Assembly (NCBI GenBank): GCA_013115125.1
Contig: JABANN010000093.1
Coordinates: forward strand, 1 to 64,000
DNA: 64,000 nt
Origin: Perkinsus olseni
Lineage: Eukaryota > Perkinsozoa > Perkinsida
Direction: 5' to 3'
A model generated the notes under the pieces. It was not told the origin of the DNA and did no database searches. It saw only the letters and a list, made by a program, of their open reading frames with translations. Both the position numbers and the translations under genes were made by a program. Each line of letters starts with the position of its first letter. Position 1 is the stretch's first letter. Below, one piece after another: positions 21,947-33,094 of this stretch.

Positions 21947-24062
21947 GATCGAATGAAAAGTGGAGCCTGGGAAGAGATAGAGAACACCAGTGCCATTAAG
22001 GGTCGGCAGATTCCGCAATTCTGCTCAACTCGGGTGTCAGCTCGCAGTCAGCTATGCAACAATCGATCGTGGCGCAAGGAAACCGCAGCCCACGTGTAGT
22101 AGACAGTCTCCCGGCGGATCACACGCGGCGGGAGCTGGGACTTCGAGATAAATGCCATATTGTCGCCTAGGCTCGTCTTGAGATGTATCTAATAGAGCGG
22201 CTATGGACTCTCGATAAGATTTGTTCTGATTCCACCCAGAGGCTGCGCTCCTGGGAGATCCTCAAGACGCACAATTGCGTCATTGATGAGACAGGACTCA
22301 AGTAGAACGTAGCCTCCTCCAAAAGCGACGAGAACCGCATCTAACAGGTGACGTTAGGTTCGAAGTAGTCGGTCGTCATCAGAGCTCGAGCCTGCACTGG
22401 CACTGCGCCTTTTGGTAGCGAGTGATGCTGTAGTCACAAAGGAGCCAGGAACTGGGATCGCGGAGGCGGGAGTGATTACGTGCGTTCGTCTACGCGGGAC
22501 AGTTGGTCTCCATTGAGAACGGGCTGTCGATGGGAAACCGGCCTCTCAGAAGAATCAACGCTTTCCTGCAGAATTTCCGAGGGGGCTTTCTCTTCGACCA
22601 TCAACGGCAATTTGCTTATGAAGTGTTCCCGCCCAAAGTGTGGTACTACCACAGTGGTTGCAAGTGATGTCACTGCTGCGATCTTAGACGACATCATGGT
22701 GGTCACAGTGAATCTCTCGGCGAGACGGTTTCCACCGGAAACACGATGTAGAAGCGACCTCTTAGAAGGAGGGGGAGCTCTATACGGGATTTCTGTTCCT
22801 CAACCTGTGTTACGTACCCCAGTTGGCTCTAACGCAAGAGTGAAGCGAGGCGCCAAGAACTCCTTGAGTATGCGTGCAACTGTGTAGACAGCGTAACTAG
22901 TGGCAAAGCAGTGCAACTGTAGAGACAAATACCATTCTTAGCTCTCAGCATTATCACACATAAGAAAGCATCAAAGCAGCAATGATCAATGGCTTTTGAT
23001 AAGCATATAACAACTCTGCATAACACATGTGGACAAATACCGCCGAGCTCGGTGAGGTCGCTTCTCGAAGCAGAAAAGCATGTGATATTTCCTTGCACCA
23101 CGTAGGCGACGCAGCGGAGAAGGTTAACAAGATCTCCTCCGACAGAATCCTTCCCCGGTAGGACCGCGCTTGAGTGGTCGACCGAAGGCTCGGAGCGCGC
23201 CAAATCGACACCGCTTGTCGCTAGCGGGACCTCTCCTCCGTTTGCCTTCCCGTTCACAATAGGAGCGCCTCCGAGACGTTAACTCCCTGTCAGTCGGTAC
23301 AAAAGTTGTCACCGGGTTGCAACTATATATACGCGTATATCGCATCCTATTATACGGCACTTCGGCAGAGAGTATAACTCAAGTGGCGCGCGAAATGTAT
23401 CCACTCACATCCTCACGCTCGTAGATCTTCCATGTTATCTATGTTTCGGGAGACGGAAGGGTGAGCCCAAACATAAGTCGGAGAGACTCTCCCTTCTGTG
23501 ATCTTATGGCCGGCGACTACTGTCGAGATCATTGCGCTATCACTGCGTGCCACATCGAAGTATGGTTGTTACTGCAACAGTAATGGTTTCTGCTTTTGAC
23601 TCTACCACGTCCATGATGGTCACTGCTTTCAGCCCACTGAGAATAGGCCCACAGACCAATCTTTGGCGCTACACCACCGTTATCGGCATTCGGTGGCCCC
23701 GTAGCGAAGATATTCCGTCGACGAGATGAATTATGCAGAGGCTGCAGGGAGCGTGCCTCCATCGATAGCTCCCGCTTCTTGAGGCAGGCGGCGAGCGGTG
23801 CAATCCGATTTCGGGTAACCTCAGCGAGCCGCACTATACCTGAGTTCTCTGAGCAGGGCCCCATGATTTGATCCAATCTAATATTCTCCGAACGTGTTGG
23901 GTTGCGGGCTTCACGATCTACTAGATAGCGAATTTCTAGATTAAGTTGAAACTAGCTACAGATGGGTTGAGTCACCCAACTCGGGCGTGCGAAGCCGTGA
24001 GCGTCGTGGACCTCTTTTGTAGAACGATTTTTAATTACCGAAGCCCCACAGATATCCGGATC
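21947..24062. other. Mostly unassigned; possible small exons
   Basis: Frames at 22480-22887 (plus), 22829-23257 (minus) and 23529-23876 (minus) are the longest. The last contains SGIVRLAEVTRNRIAPLAA and a coding-like composition, and could be an exon of an unrecognised minus-strand gene. No signal peptide, domain motif or RNA gene can be supported. A short AT-rich stretch (TATATATACGCGTATAT) lies near 23325. Confidence 0.3.
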
Positions 24063-25884
24063 ATGGCAGGCAGGAAAACGTCAAGATCGAACACCGAGGG
24101 CCGGAGGCGATTCGAGTCAGCGGTCGAAGTCTTCCAGCTGCTGGTCAAACCGCTCCTGGCTGCCGAGCAGCAGTACGCTAACCCCGTTTGCTCCTCGAAG
24201 TAGAGTCAAATCGAACTCCCTCTTTAAGGACAACGACCAGTGGCTCGACCAGGCCTCGCCGGCCCGACTTCCCTCTGCTCGTCTGGCTACCCGAAACGCT
24301 CATCCTCGGCCTTGACCTGCCGGAGGGTTCACCAGAGGAGGAAAAGAGAACCCCGCTGCTCCACCAGACTGGCGTATGGCTCTTCACGGATCGTACTGGG
24401 CGTCTCAGAGCCACGCGAAGATTCACCGACAAGGAGGTGCTTGGTCATGCTGGGAAGTGAATTCATCAGTCGGCTGGTAGGTGCTAGCCCGATTCACCAA
24501 TGCTAGCGTTAAGTCGGACAATCCTTGCTGTTTGCAACTGCGAGACCTAGTACCAGGGAAGACCGTGAGGACTTGGTTGTCCCATGTGGAGTTGGCGTCT
24601 GAACTGAACCGCAAGGATGGAGGGCTGCGGGTGGGCCCTAAGGTGGCAGGCTAGATGGCTGCTTCATCGCACCTGCAGGTGATGCAAAAATCGCCGAGTA
24701 TCTTGCCACGCGGGAGGTCTTCAGCTGCGACCTTGCACGTGACCTACATCACAGGGTCCTCCTCCTCCACACGCTTCGGCAGAATCCGAGCGAAGTGGCG
24801 GCATGACGGTGTGCACGCGAGAGAAGCGTCTTAAGCAGGGCGCCCGGCTCAGGAGCCGAGACTGTCGTGTCCAAGTGCCCGGAGGAGGTGGAAGCCTCCG
24901 TTAGAGCACTGGTGGACTGGCTGTTGCAGGTGGGTGTCGCATCAGTGGGGAAGCTTTTTCACCATCTCCGTCAGGTCCGAGGCCTGCGGGTGACTCAGAT
25001 GACCCTGTCGTTCGCTCGTCGGTCTCCCGCCAGGAGCTCCCGAGGAGATGCTCTATACTGGCTTCTCACTGTCGGCAACCTTGAAGGAGTCAGCGGTCGC
25101 AAAATACGTTCTCCGATGGTCGCCCAGCGGCAGAGGCCCCCGAGCCTGTGGGGCGGTTCCGAGGCGAGCACCGAGTGAGGCCCTCACTATGAGGGCCTGG
25201 TGGCAATCTCAATAAGCCATTCTCCTCAGATGGGGCTTTCCTTCACAGACGTCGGAACACCGTTCGGTTCCTGAGACAGGGGCCCGCCAGCTGTACAGGT
25301 GTGGGTCCTGCGGCGGCAACTTTCCGTCACTCCCGTAAGCCAGTTCGCCCCAGACCGTGACCGGGCTGTGTCACTGCATTCAGTAGGTTCCGAGTGGCGG
25401 CCAATGCGTTGTATCGATCGGGCCAACATCTGCAGCAGCTGATGTCGTGCCCCAGCTCTGCTCAGCATCTGTTGCCCGGAATGTGTCCCCTTCGTGGTGG
25501 GTCCGCTGAGGATCGGTATCGGCTCATTCGCACGTGCTCACAATGCTACCGGCTGCACTTGGCGCTCGAAGACCTCGCTGAGGTGGCGAAGGCTTCCGCA
25601 GCTGCGTTGGGAGGTAGAAGACCTAGCACCCTGACAGGGCTCCCAATCCCGACCGCTCAGGGCCCCTACCGTTGCACGATGAGCTTTCCGCTGTGTCAAG
25701 GGAGGTCGACTTCTACAAGGCCCGAGGTTTCATGAATATTCTGGCTGCCGTGGACAAGGTTGAAGCCCCAGCAGTTGAAGCAGGAGGAGCCACCGTCGTG
25801 GACTTCCTCCCGCCAGGCGTGAGCTTCCTGCGTAGCCACTCAGCGCTGGAGCCCGAGTCTGGGGAGGAACTTCTCTTGGAGTAA
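24063..25884 (+). CDS. Unassigned multi-exon protein
   Basis: A plus-strand exon chain reads in frame as follows. Exon 1 is 24063-24172 (MAGRKTSRSN ... VFQLLVKPLLAAEQ). After a 56-nt intron, the chain continues with FPLLVWLPETLILGLDLPE and LHQTGVWLFTDRTGRLRAT. After a 44-nt intron it continues VLARFTNASVKSDNPCCLQL and KTVRTWLSHVELASELNRK. Next come KIAEYLATREVFSCDL, then VEASVRALVDWLLQ. After a 45-nt intron it reads VRGLRVTQMTLSFARR. Further right, a cysteine-bearing stretch (CPLRGGSAEDRYRL...CSQCYRLHLALEDLAEV) and a final exon SAVSREVDFYKARGFMNIL ending in an acidic tail at 25884 probably belong to it. The sequence between 25080 and 25390 is unresolved. No family is recognised; the alternation of helical and beta-like stretches suggests a soluble multidomain protein. 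Confidence 0.5.
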
Positions 25885-27316
25885 TTCCCTGCCCTGCTAG
25901 CACTCCGCTTCAGTAGACTGGTCGTAGAACCGATTCGATCCAGCCGGCGGAAGTCAAAGTGAAGCTGCGGTGGCGAGTCATGCTCTACATCACAGAAGTG
26001 GCGGAGTGAGCCTCTCTTATCACCACCTCTCATGAGATCTTCAGGCTCCCTCTGGCTGCAGTAACGCCCGAAGGAGCGATCCCCGTCGTAGGGCAACTTG
26101 CTGCTGTCGCTCACCACGGCGTCCTCTCTTCAGGCTTTGATTATTCGTTTCTGTCTCCTCGGCACGCACTACGAGTTGCATGCCCCTCTCGATAAGGGGG
26201 GTGGTGATGGCAGGGTGGCGGTAAGGTGCTTTTGCCCCCTCCCACCGTTTCAGTGTTCTGCCAGATTCACGCCTTGCGTGTCTTTTGGATCCTCGCGGAC
26301 GACGCAAATTCGATCCAGCGCTGGGCGAGGGCGACAGGCACCGTGCAGGTGTGTCGGCATCGCTGCGCAGGGGTCTGCATCGCTCCGTCGTCAGGCGACC
26401 CTCAGCCTGTGCTGCCAGGCAGGCAGTCCTTGTAAAGGGGACAGCGCTGAGAGCCTCCCAGCACAGCGAGAACAGACGATAGCGATGTGTGACTTGGGTA
26501 ATTCATCAGTTCCCTGCCGGGGCCGGGGTTCGAACCTGTGCCTTCGGATTCACAGACGACAGCCTCGCCTTCCTGCTCGTAGATCTTTCTGAGCTGGCGT
26601 CTCGATCGGCGCAACAACAGGAGATACGACACCAACTCAGAGCTACGGGGCGACGGTGGTGCGGCGACCTCCCCAACTCCGCTTCGCCCTCGCCCTCCTC
26701 GTACGCCGCCTCGCCGCCCTTGCTGAAAGGCTGGTTGTGTATGGACATGCCGGACCCCGGCCCAGTCGACTGCTCTTCCGACGATCGCAGCGGTCTTGGG
26801 CGGCTCAAGATTAGACCAGTGCAGCAGGACACGGGTCTGTGGGCCCCCGAGTGAGCGTGTGTAAGGCGGAGCGAAGAGACTCTTCTATGCTCCTAGGGAT
26901 TGGACGTATCTTGGCGTCGCGTCACCACTACCCCAACTATGGCTGGAGCTACTCACCCTGCCGAACAGGGAATCCTTTGGTCGAACCAACTCCTTGAAGG
27001 CGCCGGTCACGCCCCCAACCGGGGATTCGGCAGACCAGCAGTGGAACGCTGGAACAGCTGTGAGTATCTTTCCTGGAGAAGGGCGGAGTTCTGTCCGGCT
27101 CAGGCCGTGCTTCTGCTGAGGCTTCGAGCACACGGTATTGAAAATTCGAAAATCCTCCGGAGCTTCTGCGGTGTGGATGATACTTTGGTCGAGTTGTCCG
27201 TTCACCAGGAAGGAGGAGCCGAGGAAGCGACTGCACTGGCTGAGTGGCGTAAATGGGCGTGTGGGAATGGCGAGAAGTTGCAAGATTTCAAGATGGAGGA
27301 AGGCATCGTCGTGTAG
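25885..27316 (+). CDS. Unassigned plus-strand gene, exons poorly resolved
   Basis: The clearest coding stretch is the 3' end, reading AQAVLLLRLRAHGIENSKIL, then SFCGVDDTLVELSVHQEGG, WRKWACGNGEKLQDFK and stop at about 27316. Upstream frames around 26098-26850 have coding-like composition (for example RCFCPLPPFQCSARF) but no dependable exon joins. A tRNA T-arm-like sequence lies at 26513-26545, inside what could be a GT-AG intron (GTAATTCATC...TTCACAG). Whether this is separate from the preceding gene is uncertain. Confidence 0.3.
26513..26545 (-). other. tRNA T-arm-like sequence
   Basis: On the minus strand: GGCACAGG-TTCGAAC-CCCGG, then CCCCGGC-A. It has the same architecture (7-nt T-loop, 5-nt strand, 7-nt acceptor strand, A) as the sequences in introns at 39.5, 58.3 and 61.4 kb. 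Here it would be antisense to the surrounding plus-strand gene, within a possible 58-nt intron. Confidence 0.4.
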
Positions 27317-27400
27317 GATACCTTCCCTAGGACCTTCATTAGCCTACCCACCCACAGGACTGCCGTGCCGTCAACTGCCGCGGCTGTTGACGCGGATCTG

Positions 27401-28901
27401 ATGGTTCGAATGACGATCGTAACATCGACACGGGAAGGCGAAGAGCCGACAGAGATGCGGGCTCAGTGCCGGCTCGGGATTGGAGACCTCCTGCAGCGTG
27501 TGAGAGGAGAACAGGCTCCTTCTGTTGCTCTGGTGAGGTCACCAGCCCGGCATACCGCTGCGCGACTTTCGCTGTGGTCACAGTCGATGATTTTGGAGCC
27601 CAAGGCCCCAGCTGGACGACACTCCATCTTTGCAAGTCTCAGCGAAGAGCGCCTGCCGCGAGCCTTCTTCAGTGGCGATATCAGAATGATCCGGCCGAGC
27701 GATGAAGCCGTGGACGAGGGCGATCTCACCAGGTCTGATACATCAAGCGTTGCGAAGCACCTCCTGGTCGGTGGTATCAAACCACTCCGCGATTTCGCTC
27801 CGTCAGGTTCGCCGATTCCCTCGCCCATATCAGCTGGGTTGTTGGTAGGGGCAACGCTACCGTCCTTCGGGAGGAAAGCGTATCTTTGAGTGAGCGCAGG
27901 CTAAGAGAGGCTGTGAAGAAGCAGGTTGATGCGCATGAGATGGATGAGATTTGGAGGAAGTAGCCACATAGACGAGCGGAGTGGTCCTTGCACGAAGCCA
28001 GTGTAGATACTGCAAAGTTGCAGGGAACGATGGCGAGTCGAAGCGTCCCCTCAGCGATGGGAGTAATGCCAATCCTGCGCTGGATGGAACCCTCATCATT
28101 CACCAGGAACGGCGCGCCAAGGAATACAATTCTCGCGCAGCAGAAGTTCTATTCGGTTGACCTCCGACAGCGAGGAGGAGGCCGAGGGGACAGCGGCACA
28201 ACGGATGAGGATGGTTCAACGGGCGCTGAGTCGGGAAGGCACCAGACCCTGTGTGAGGACTCGGAGTCAAATCTGACTGGTAATCAAGCCATGTTACTTT
28301 GTTTTTCTAACCAGATTGAAGCCGCCCCAGTTCCTTCGGAGGTGAGCTCGGCGATTGATAAGGTCCTTGTGGAGGACTCCCAGCTGGTGAAGGAGCGAAG
28401 AAGTCGATCGACTAGTCTGAGGGCGGGCGTTGGGCAGTCCCGAAGCGTCGAGCCCATTGTGCTGGCTCGAAGCGTTAGAGAGGTGCCGCCGACTCACTCC
28501 GCCTCTCCGGCTGCTGGCATGGTGCTCAACCCGAACCCTCCTGTTAATGTCAGGCGTTCACGAAGGTCGGGTTTGCGCCTGGTGATGCGGCGTTTTCTGA
28601 GGCTCGCTTCGCCATCACCCTCGATAGACTTTGTGCGGGGTCTGATAGCGTCAAAGTGGTCCGGTACGACCTTCTGAAGGCGGAGATTTGGCGGCTGGTC
28701 AAGGAGGAGCATCGACTCAACGAGGTTGGACTGATCACGCAACACTCCGAACTCCCAATCTATCAGATCCTACCACTGCTGCCTTTTTCCTCGGCTGAGG
28801 TAGCCCAGTACAGGGACGCCTTCAAGAGCTGCGACCACGAACACGTCGGCCGCGCGAGCCTCGCTGAGCTCAATACTGCGTTGAGGGACTGCATCGCGTA
28901 A
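27401..28901 (+). CDS. Unassigned multi-exon protein with C-terminal EF-hand
   Basis: Coding stretches in order: MVRMTIVTSTREGEEPTEMR to EQAPSVAL; a 51-nt GT-AG intron (from 27535); MILEPKAPAGRHSIFASL to DEAVDEGDLTR; GNATVLREESVSLSERRLRE to DEIWRK; an intron of about 47 nt; YCKVAGNDGESKRPLSDG to EYNSRAAEVLF; a serine/arginine-rich stretch (about 28310-28560); and a final exon with RFAITLDRLCAGSDSVKVVR, ELPIYQILPLLPF and an EF-hand. The EF-hand loop reads D-H-E-H-V-G-R-A-S-L-A-E, with D at 1, G at 6 and E at 12. It is the only recognisable motif, so calcium binding is likely but other functions are unknown. Several joins are unresolved, and the whole may be more than one gene. Confidence 0.45.
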
Positions 28902-29675
28902 GTTGAGCATCCCGAGTGCCGGGGCCGCGTCGATAGCGATTGCTGGATGAATTTCACGCCCTCCCCTCCGCTGGTCTGATCTTTGTCTTCGTCCGGGTAG
29001 AGTAAGGCGCTCATAATCCCAAAAATACAAGTCTCGTAGCGTCGTTAGTTAGAAGGTGATCAAAGGGAATCCGACAGGTTGTCCTGGACAGGTCGTTGAT
29101 GATACCGAGCGTCAGTGGACGAAAGTCCTTCAGTGCTCGAAAGTCCTTCGGTGGACGGAAGTCCTTCAGTGGACGGAAGTCCTTCAGTGGACGGAAGTCC
29201 ATCAACAATGTGCAACGAGAAGAGTTTTCACGAGAGGTAGCGTGTAGGCCGCTGATCGTCCATGTGCATGCGGTCCACTAAGGGACTGCTCTCGCTATAG
29301 TGAAGGGTCATTCGCGGTAACAGGTCATTGGCGACGCGGGAGAAGCATCTGGCTCTGTTATCGGTGATGAGGATGATATCGACTTCGCCTCTTTCCTCAT
29401 CATCATGGCCCGCCTCAAGAGCAGTGAGACCTTCAATCATTGCCGTCATTGGAACATCACCCCAGCTCTTCTTTTAGAGATAGGCTCTCACCTGAAGGCC
29501 CCTCTACAGACTTCCTAGGGGACAGTCGCATGCCGCCGTCTCTCATCCTACTGTGGTGTTGTGTCCTGGAGTGTGATCAACCTTGGGCGGCGGGCCCGCC
29601 CTCCGGCCCCCTGAAGCCGTTCGGGACTCTTCGCAGTAACAGAGCTGCATGCAGCTTCGATCGTAGAAGTCTCAC
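28902..29675. other. Intergenic with a short tandem repeat
   Basis: Contains an 18-bp tandem repeat (29113-29200) and a minus-strand frame at 29228-29449 (VDIILITDNRARCFSRVAND) of uncertain reality. No other feature is supported. Confidence 0.4.
29113..29200 (+). repeat. 18-bp tandem repeat, about 5 copies
   Basis: The unit CAGTGGACGGAAGTCCTT is repeated nearly perfectly; the first units vary (CGAAAG, GTGCTC). The length is a multiple of three and two frames stay open, giving GRKSFS or WTEVLQ repeats, but no gene context supports translation. Confidence 0.85.
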
Positions 29676-30721
29676 ATGAAACGATCTCCCGCACAGAGTG
29701 GCACCACAGACTCGGAACAGGGCGAGAAGCGCTCTCGTCGGCCGTCACTGATGGAGGAGCTGGAAGGCTCACAGGCCGCTATCGACGCTGTTGATAGAGA
29801 CTGTTGTCGAGATCTCATCAGAGTGACCACCTCTTTCACATGCACACTGAAGACTCTCGTCAAGGCTCGCCTCTCGAGCTTAGGTGCAGCGGAGGTTCGA
29901 CTCGCAAAAGCGGCCGTTGTACGAAGCCCGGGCCCTCCTCCTCCGCAGAATACCAAACTTTTGGCTGCAGGTTGGCCTTTATCAGACCGTTGCTTCCACA
30001 AGCTGTGCTGTCAGGTTTTCACCGGCCACCCGTTGGTGCTCGTCACTGAAGTTGAGTTTCGAGCGTTTCAGTATCTCGCGGACTTCACCGTTGATGACAA
30101 CATCGACGACTTGGGCTCGTAAGATCTCTACGGCCACCAATAAAGGGGTTCCGGTAGCTCTTGAAAATTGTGAAGATCCGCATAACTGACGACCACTGAA
30201 CCGAGCTCTGCTCGGAGGTTGTGTCCACTCCTCGTTATACGCGTGACGCCCGCCGATAGTGTTCTATGAATGGTTTCGTTCGGCTCAGTTACAGGGTGTC
30301 CCTCACCTTCTCCTCGGGCAATCCGATGTTCCCCGAAAGAGAGCTTCTGAAGAAGGTTAAATTTAATAAACTGGAGCAGCCCTACGACGACGATGATGCA
30401 TCAGAGAGCCTCAGCGTGACCATCGAGGCCCGAACTGTATCCTGGACTAAGGTGAGTTCAACCCTCCAACCACGAGCTTCCGTCATGACTCTCCAGGAAG
30501 CGCTGTCCCTTATGAAGAGCTCGTCGTCTGAGCAGTCGGATAGCGAAGACGGGGATGAGCTGATGGGCGTCCTCGCCTGGATGACTGACAAGGTAGGTTG
30601 ATGGTTCAGGAACTCCATGGACGGCATTGCCCATCAGGGTCGCCTTTCACGGAGGTTTGCGTAGCAGAGCTCAAATCGGACAGCTTCCTCGGGGCCACAA
30701 CTTGAGGAAGGAGTTCCATGA
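29676..30721 (+). CDS. SET/NAP family histone chaperone
   Basis: NAP/SET proteins bind histones and act in nucleosome assembly. Exon 1 is 29676-29822 (MKRSPAQSGTTDSEQGEKRS, then the dimerisation-helix start LEGSQAAIDAVDRDCCRDLI). It joins in frame to VQRRFDSQKRPLYEARALLL and RRIPNFWLQ, the family hallmark (compare IPNFW in human SET). Next comes VFTGHPLVLVTEVEFRAFQY, then YRVSLTFSSGNPMFPERELL with KKVKF, then TVSWTK, and an acidic-serine segment leading to LAWMTDK. A short last exon ends at 30721. Introns are about 45-190 nt, all GT-AG. The canonical FFTWF motif is reduced to LAWM, and the usual long acidic tail is missing: the acidic run (SDSEDGDEL) sits before the last strand instead. The final exon (from about 30665) is my best in-frame choice. 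Confidence 0.85.
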
Positions 30722-31444
30722 AAACCCAATTCCGAAAAAATACCTAAATATTTATTGACTCGAGAGCTTGATTCGAGGTGCGAGTCAGTCGGTCATGATC
30801 GCATCACTGGAGCGTGTGACTCAAACTTGGGTACTCTAACTCAGTGGCTTCGAATCTGACCCTCACTGACCCCAGCTCTGAGTCAACTCTTCCACCGTGA
30901 TTTCGGAATCAGGATCTGCGTACGAGTCTCGGGGTTAGTCCCGCTCAGTCGGTGTGATTCAGCTGCGATCCCATCCTGATTTTTCCTTCTCAGAATGCTT
31001 CAAGCGAGAGTATGGAGATGGGGGACGTCCTTCGAAGGGATGTATGGACAGGTCCGTTGAACTACTTCGTGCTGCAGAGCGAGAAGTCGATGAATTCTTC
31101 ATAGCAGGGCGGCAAGTTACTCATTTCAACCTTATCAACGTTCAGCGTTGTTCACAGTTCGGCGCTTGGCGCTTCACTACGCGATCTTTCAAAATAACAT
31201 GGACTGGGAATCTTAGTGCACTGAAACCGCACTACACTGGTGGAAGGCCTCCGTGTGATTCCAAACATCATCATCATCATCGGAATTATTGCAAATCATT
31301 ACGATAACGGGGCTTGTTAGAGCGTGATGAGAAGGGCGACGTGATTGTGGCAGCATCATCGCGGAGACCCCCGTCCTTGATGTACCAGGGATACTTCCTC
31401 ATCACTCATGAACTCAGAACGTAGTCAAAATTGAGAGGAAACCT
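30722..31444. other. Intergenic between convergent genes
   Basis: The plus-strand SET-like gene ends on the left and the minus-strand HtrA gene ends on the right. The frame at 30954-31307 has no recognisable motif. It includes a CATCATCATCATCAT microsatellite near 31266. Confidence 0.45.
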
Positions 31445-33019
31445 CTACCACACTCGTTTTTCGGAAACACTGACCACCTTGGTAGTGAAAGTCTTCTCCC
31501 CGCGCTTGATTTTAAGTTGCGCTGGAGACCCGCATTGGGCCCCTAGGGTCTCGTAAACGTCGTAGACGGATCGAACCTCCCGACCATCGATGCCCTCGAT
31601 GATGTCGCCAACACGCAGCCCCGCCTTTGCAGCAGGGGTCTGGCCCTTCACTTGAACGATGCGAACAACGTCTTGGGTCCCTGAAAGGAAAAGCTACTGC
31701 ACGACGATGGAAAGCGCTCGCGTGGAGTATGACGTACCGTATCCGGCGGCGGCGTCATCGTTCCTGTTGGTGATGACCATCCCAAGGTAAGGCGGGCTCC
31801 AGTAGCCATTGGTCGTGATCGCGTCAGCTATGTGCCTCACAAGTTGAAGCGGAAGGGCCAACCTGGCCAGGCGGGTGGCGACAGATGTATTCGAGCCTGA
31901 ATCACCTACCCGAACTCTCCGCATTTTTTGACAATCATACCGATGCATCGGCCGTCATTGGTCACGGCTGGCGACCCGGACATGCCTGACGAGAGGAGTA
32001 GACGGACAGGCTGCGAGTGGCCTGCGAGGGGCACCTGGTAATGTGGTGACGCTGAGCTGTATGAAGCGCCAACGGCGAGAACAGTTGTCGATGGACCTGA
32101 GCGGAGCGAAGTCACAGACAGCACACTGGCCTGGCCCTCACCCTTCGGTAAAGCTCTGCCTTGGGTTGCTGACGACACCCACGGCACCAGCAAGGTCATC
32201 GCCTCCACCAGCGCCGCCTCCTAGGGTGCAAACCCAAGTCCCTGAGACGAAGCAGCAGCTGCTATCCCTAGAAGCTGTGAAAGGGAGGGCTACCTCGATC
32301 CGGCAAATGCTCACTGCCATCCTCAACGGGTTTGAGCTCATCGCTAGCCTGTAACGAGAACACCGCCACGTCGCCCTCTGAGAAATAGAACTCACGAAGT
32401 TGGCTGCCCGAGAGAATTCGGTACCTTCGGTTTTGCCCTCAAGTTTGACCTCCTCCCACCGGCCACTTTGTGGCAACCTCACCCAGAGGACGTCACCGAG
32501 TCGAGGGTCGACCCCACCCTGTGCAAAGCCTATCCGCTTCCGCAATGTGTGAGCCGCACTGATGAGATAAGTCCTTCCCTTCTCCTCTTTATAGACGAAC
32601 GCTGTCCCAATCTGAGTGCCTGGAGGGTTCCCTCCCTGCGGGCTGGCGTAGAGCAACACCACCGAGGCCTCGAGCGACTTGAAGACGCCTCTGAAGTCAG
32701 TCGATGCGCTGCGGTCGCCAACCTCCTCACAGCTAGTCTCTGCCTCGGAAGGGGTACTCGAGGACAGGAGAGCCAAGCTAACGCTGGCGAACAGAGAGAC
32801 TGCTGCAACAGCACTGGTGAAGGGAGGGTGGCCTTGCTGGTACGACTGGCCTCCAGCGCTCAGGTAACCACTTTTGCCCTCGCATTGAAGCACGAACGAA
32901 GGGGGAGGACAGGCGTTAGTGCTGGGCTTTGCCAAGGAAGGGAGGCAGTGTGCCAAAACGGCAACAACTTCGCTCCGTCCGAAAAAACGAGGTGCTACTA
33001 GAGGTAATTTTTGAGACAT
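31445..33019 (-). CDS. HtrA/Deg-type serine protease with PDZ domain
   Basis: HtrA/Deg proteases degrade misfolded proteins. The ATG at 33019 starts a basic, hydrophobic N-terminus (MSQKLPLVAPRFFGRSE) and a later hydrophobic stretch (VAAVSLFASVSLALL), suggesting organelle targeting or membrane anchoring. The S1C protease domain has all three catalytic residues: His in TYLISAAHTLRKR, Asp in EEGDVAVFSLQ, Ser in SSGMSGSPAVTNDGRCIGM. The active-site motif is GMSGSP rather than the usual GNSGGP. One C-terminal PDZ domain follows (GQTPAAKAGLRVGDIIEGID, VYDVYETLGA). GT-AG introns of 47 nt (before EGDVAV), about 52, about 40, 45 and about 50 nt join the parts in frame. An apparent frame change near 32.4 kb is explained by the 47-nt intron. 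Minus-strand cluster; 75 bases from the next gene. Confidence 0.88.
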
Positions 33020-33094
33020 GAAAAGGTATTTGATAGTGGTTGAAAGAAACTGAGCTCATTTGCGAAGGAGACCCAACGCGGAACTAACGAGCTG

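Noticed and set aside
29228-29449. Ankyrin-like minus-strand gene
   Set aside because: One vaguely ankyrin-like phrase (LEAGHDDEERGEVDIILITD) but no second repeat and no exon chain.
31906-32354. Plus-strand frames opposite the HtrA gene
   Set aside because: They are shadows of the protease exons, which carry conserved catalytic motifs.
32340-32520. Frameshift in the HtrA gene
   Set aside because: The apparent change of frame is explained by a 47-nt GT-AG intron that restores the catalytic-Asp segment EEGDVAVF; the gene appears intact.
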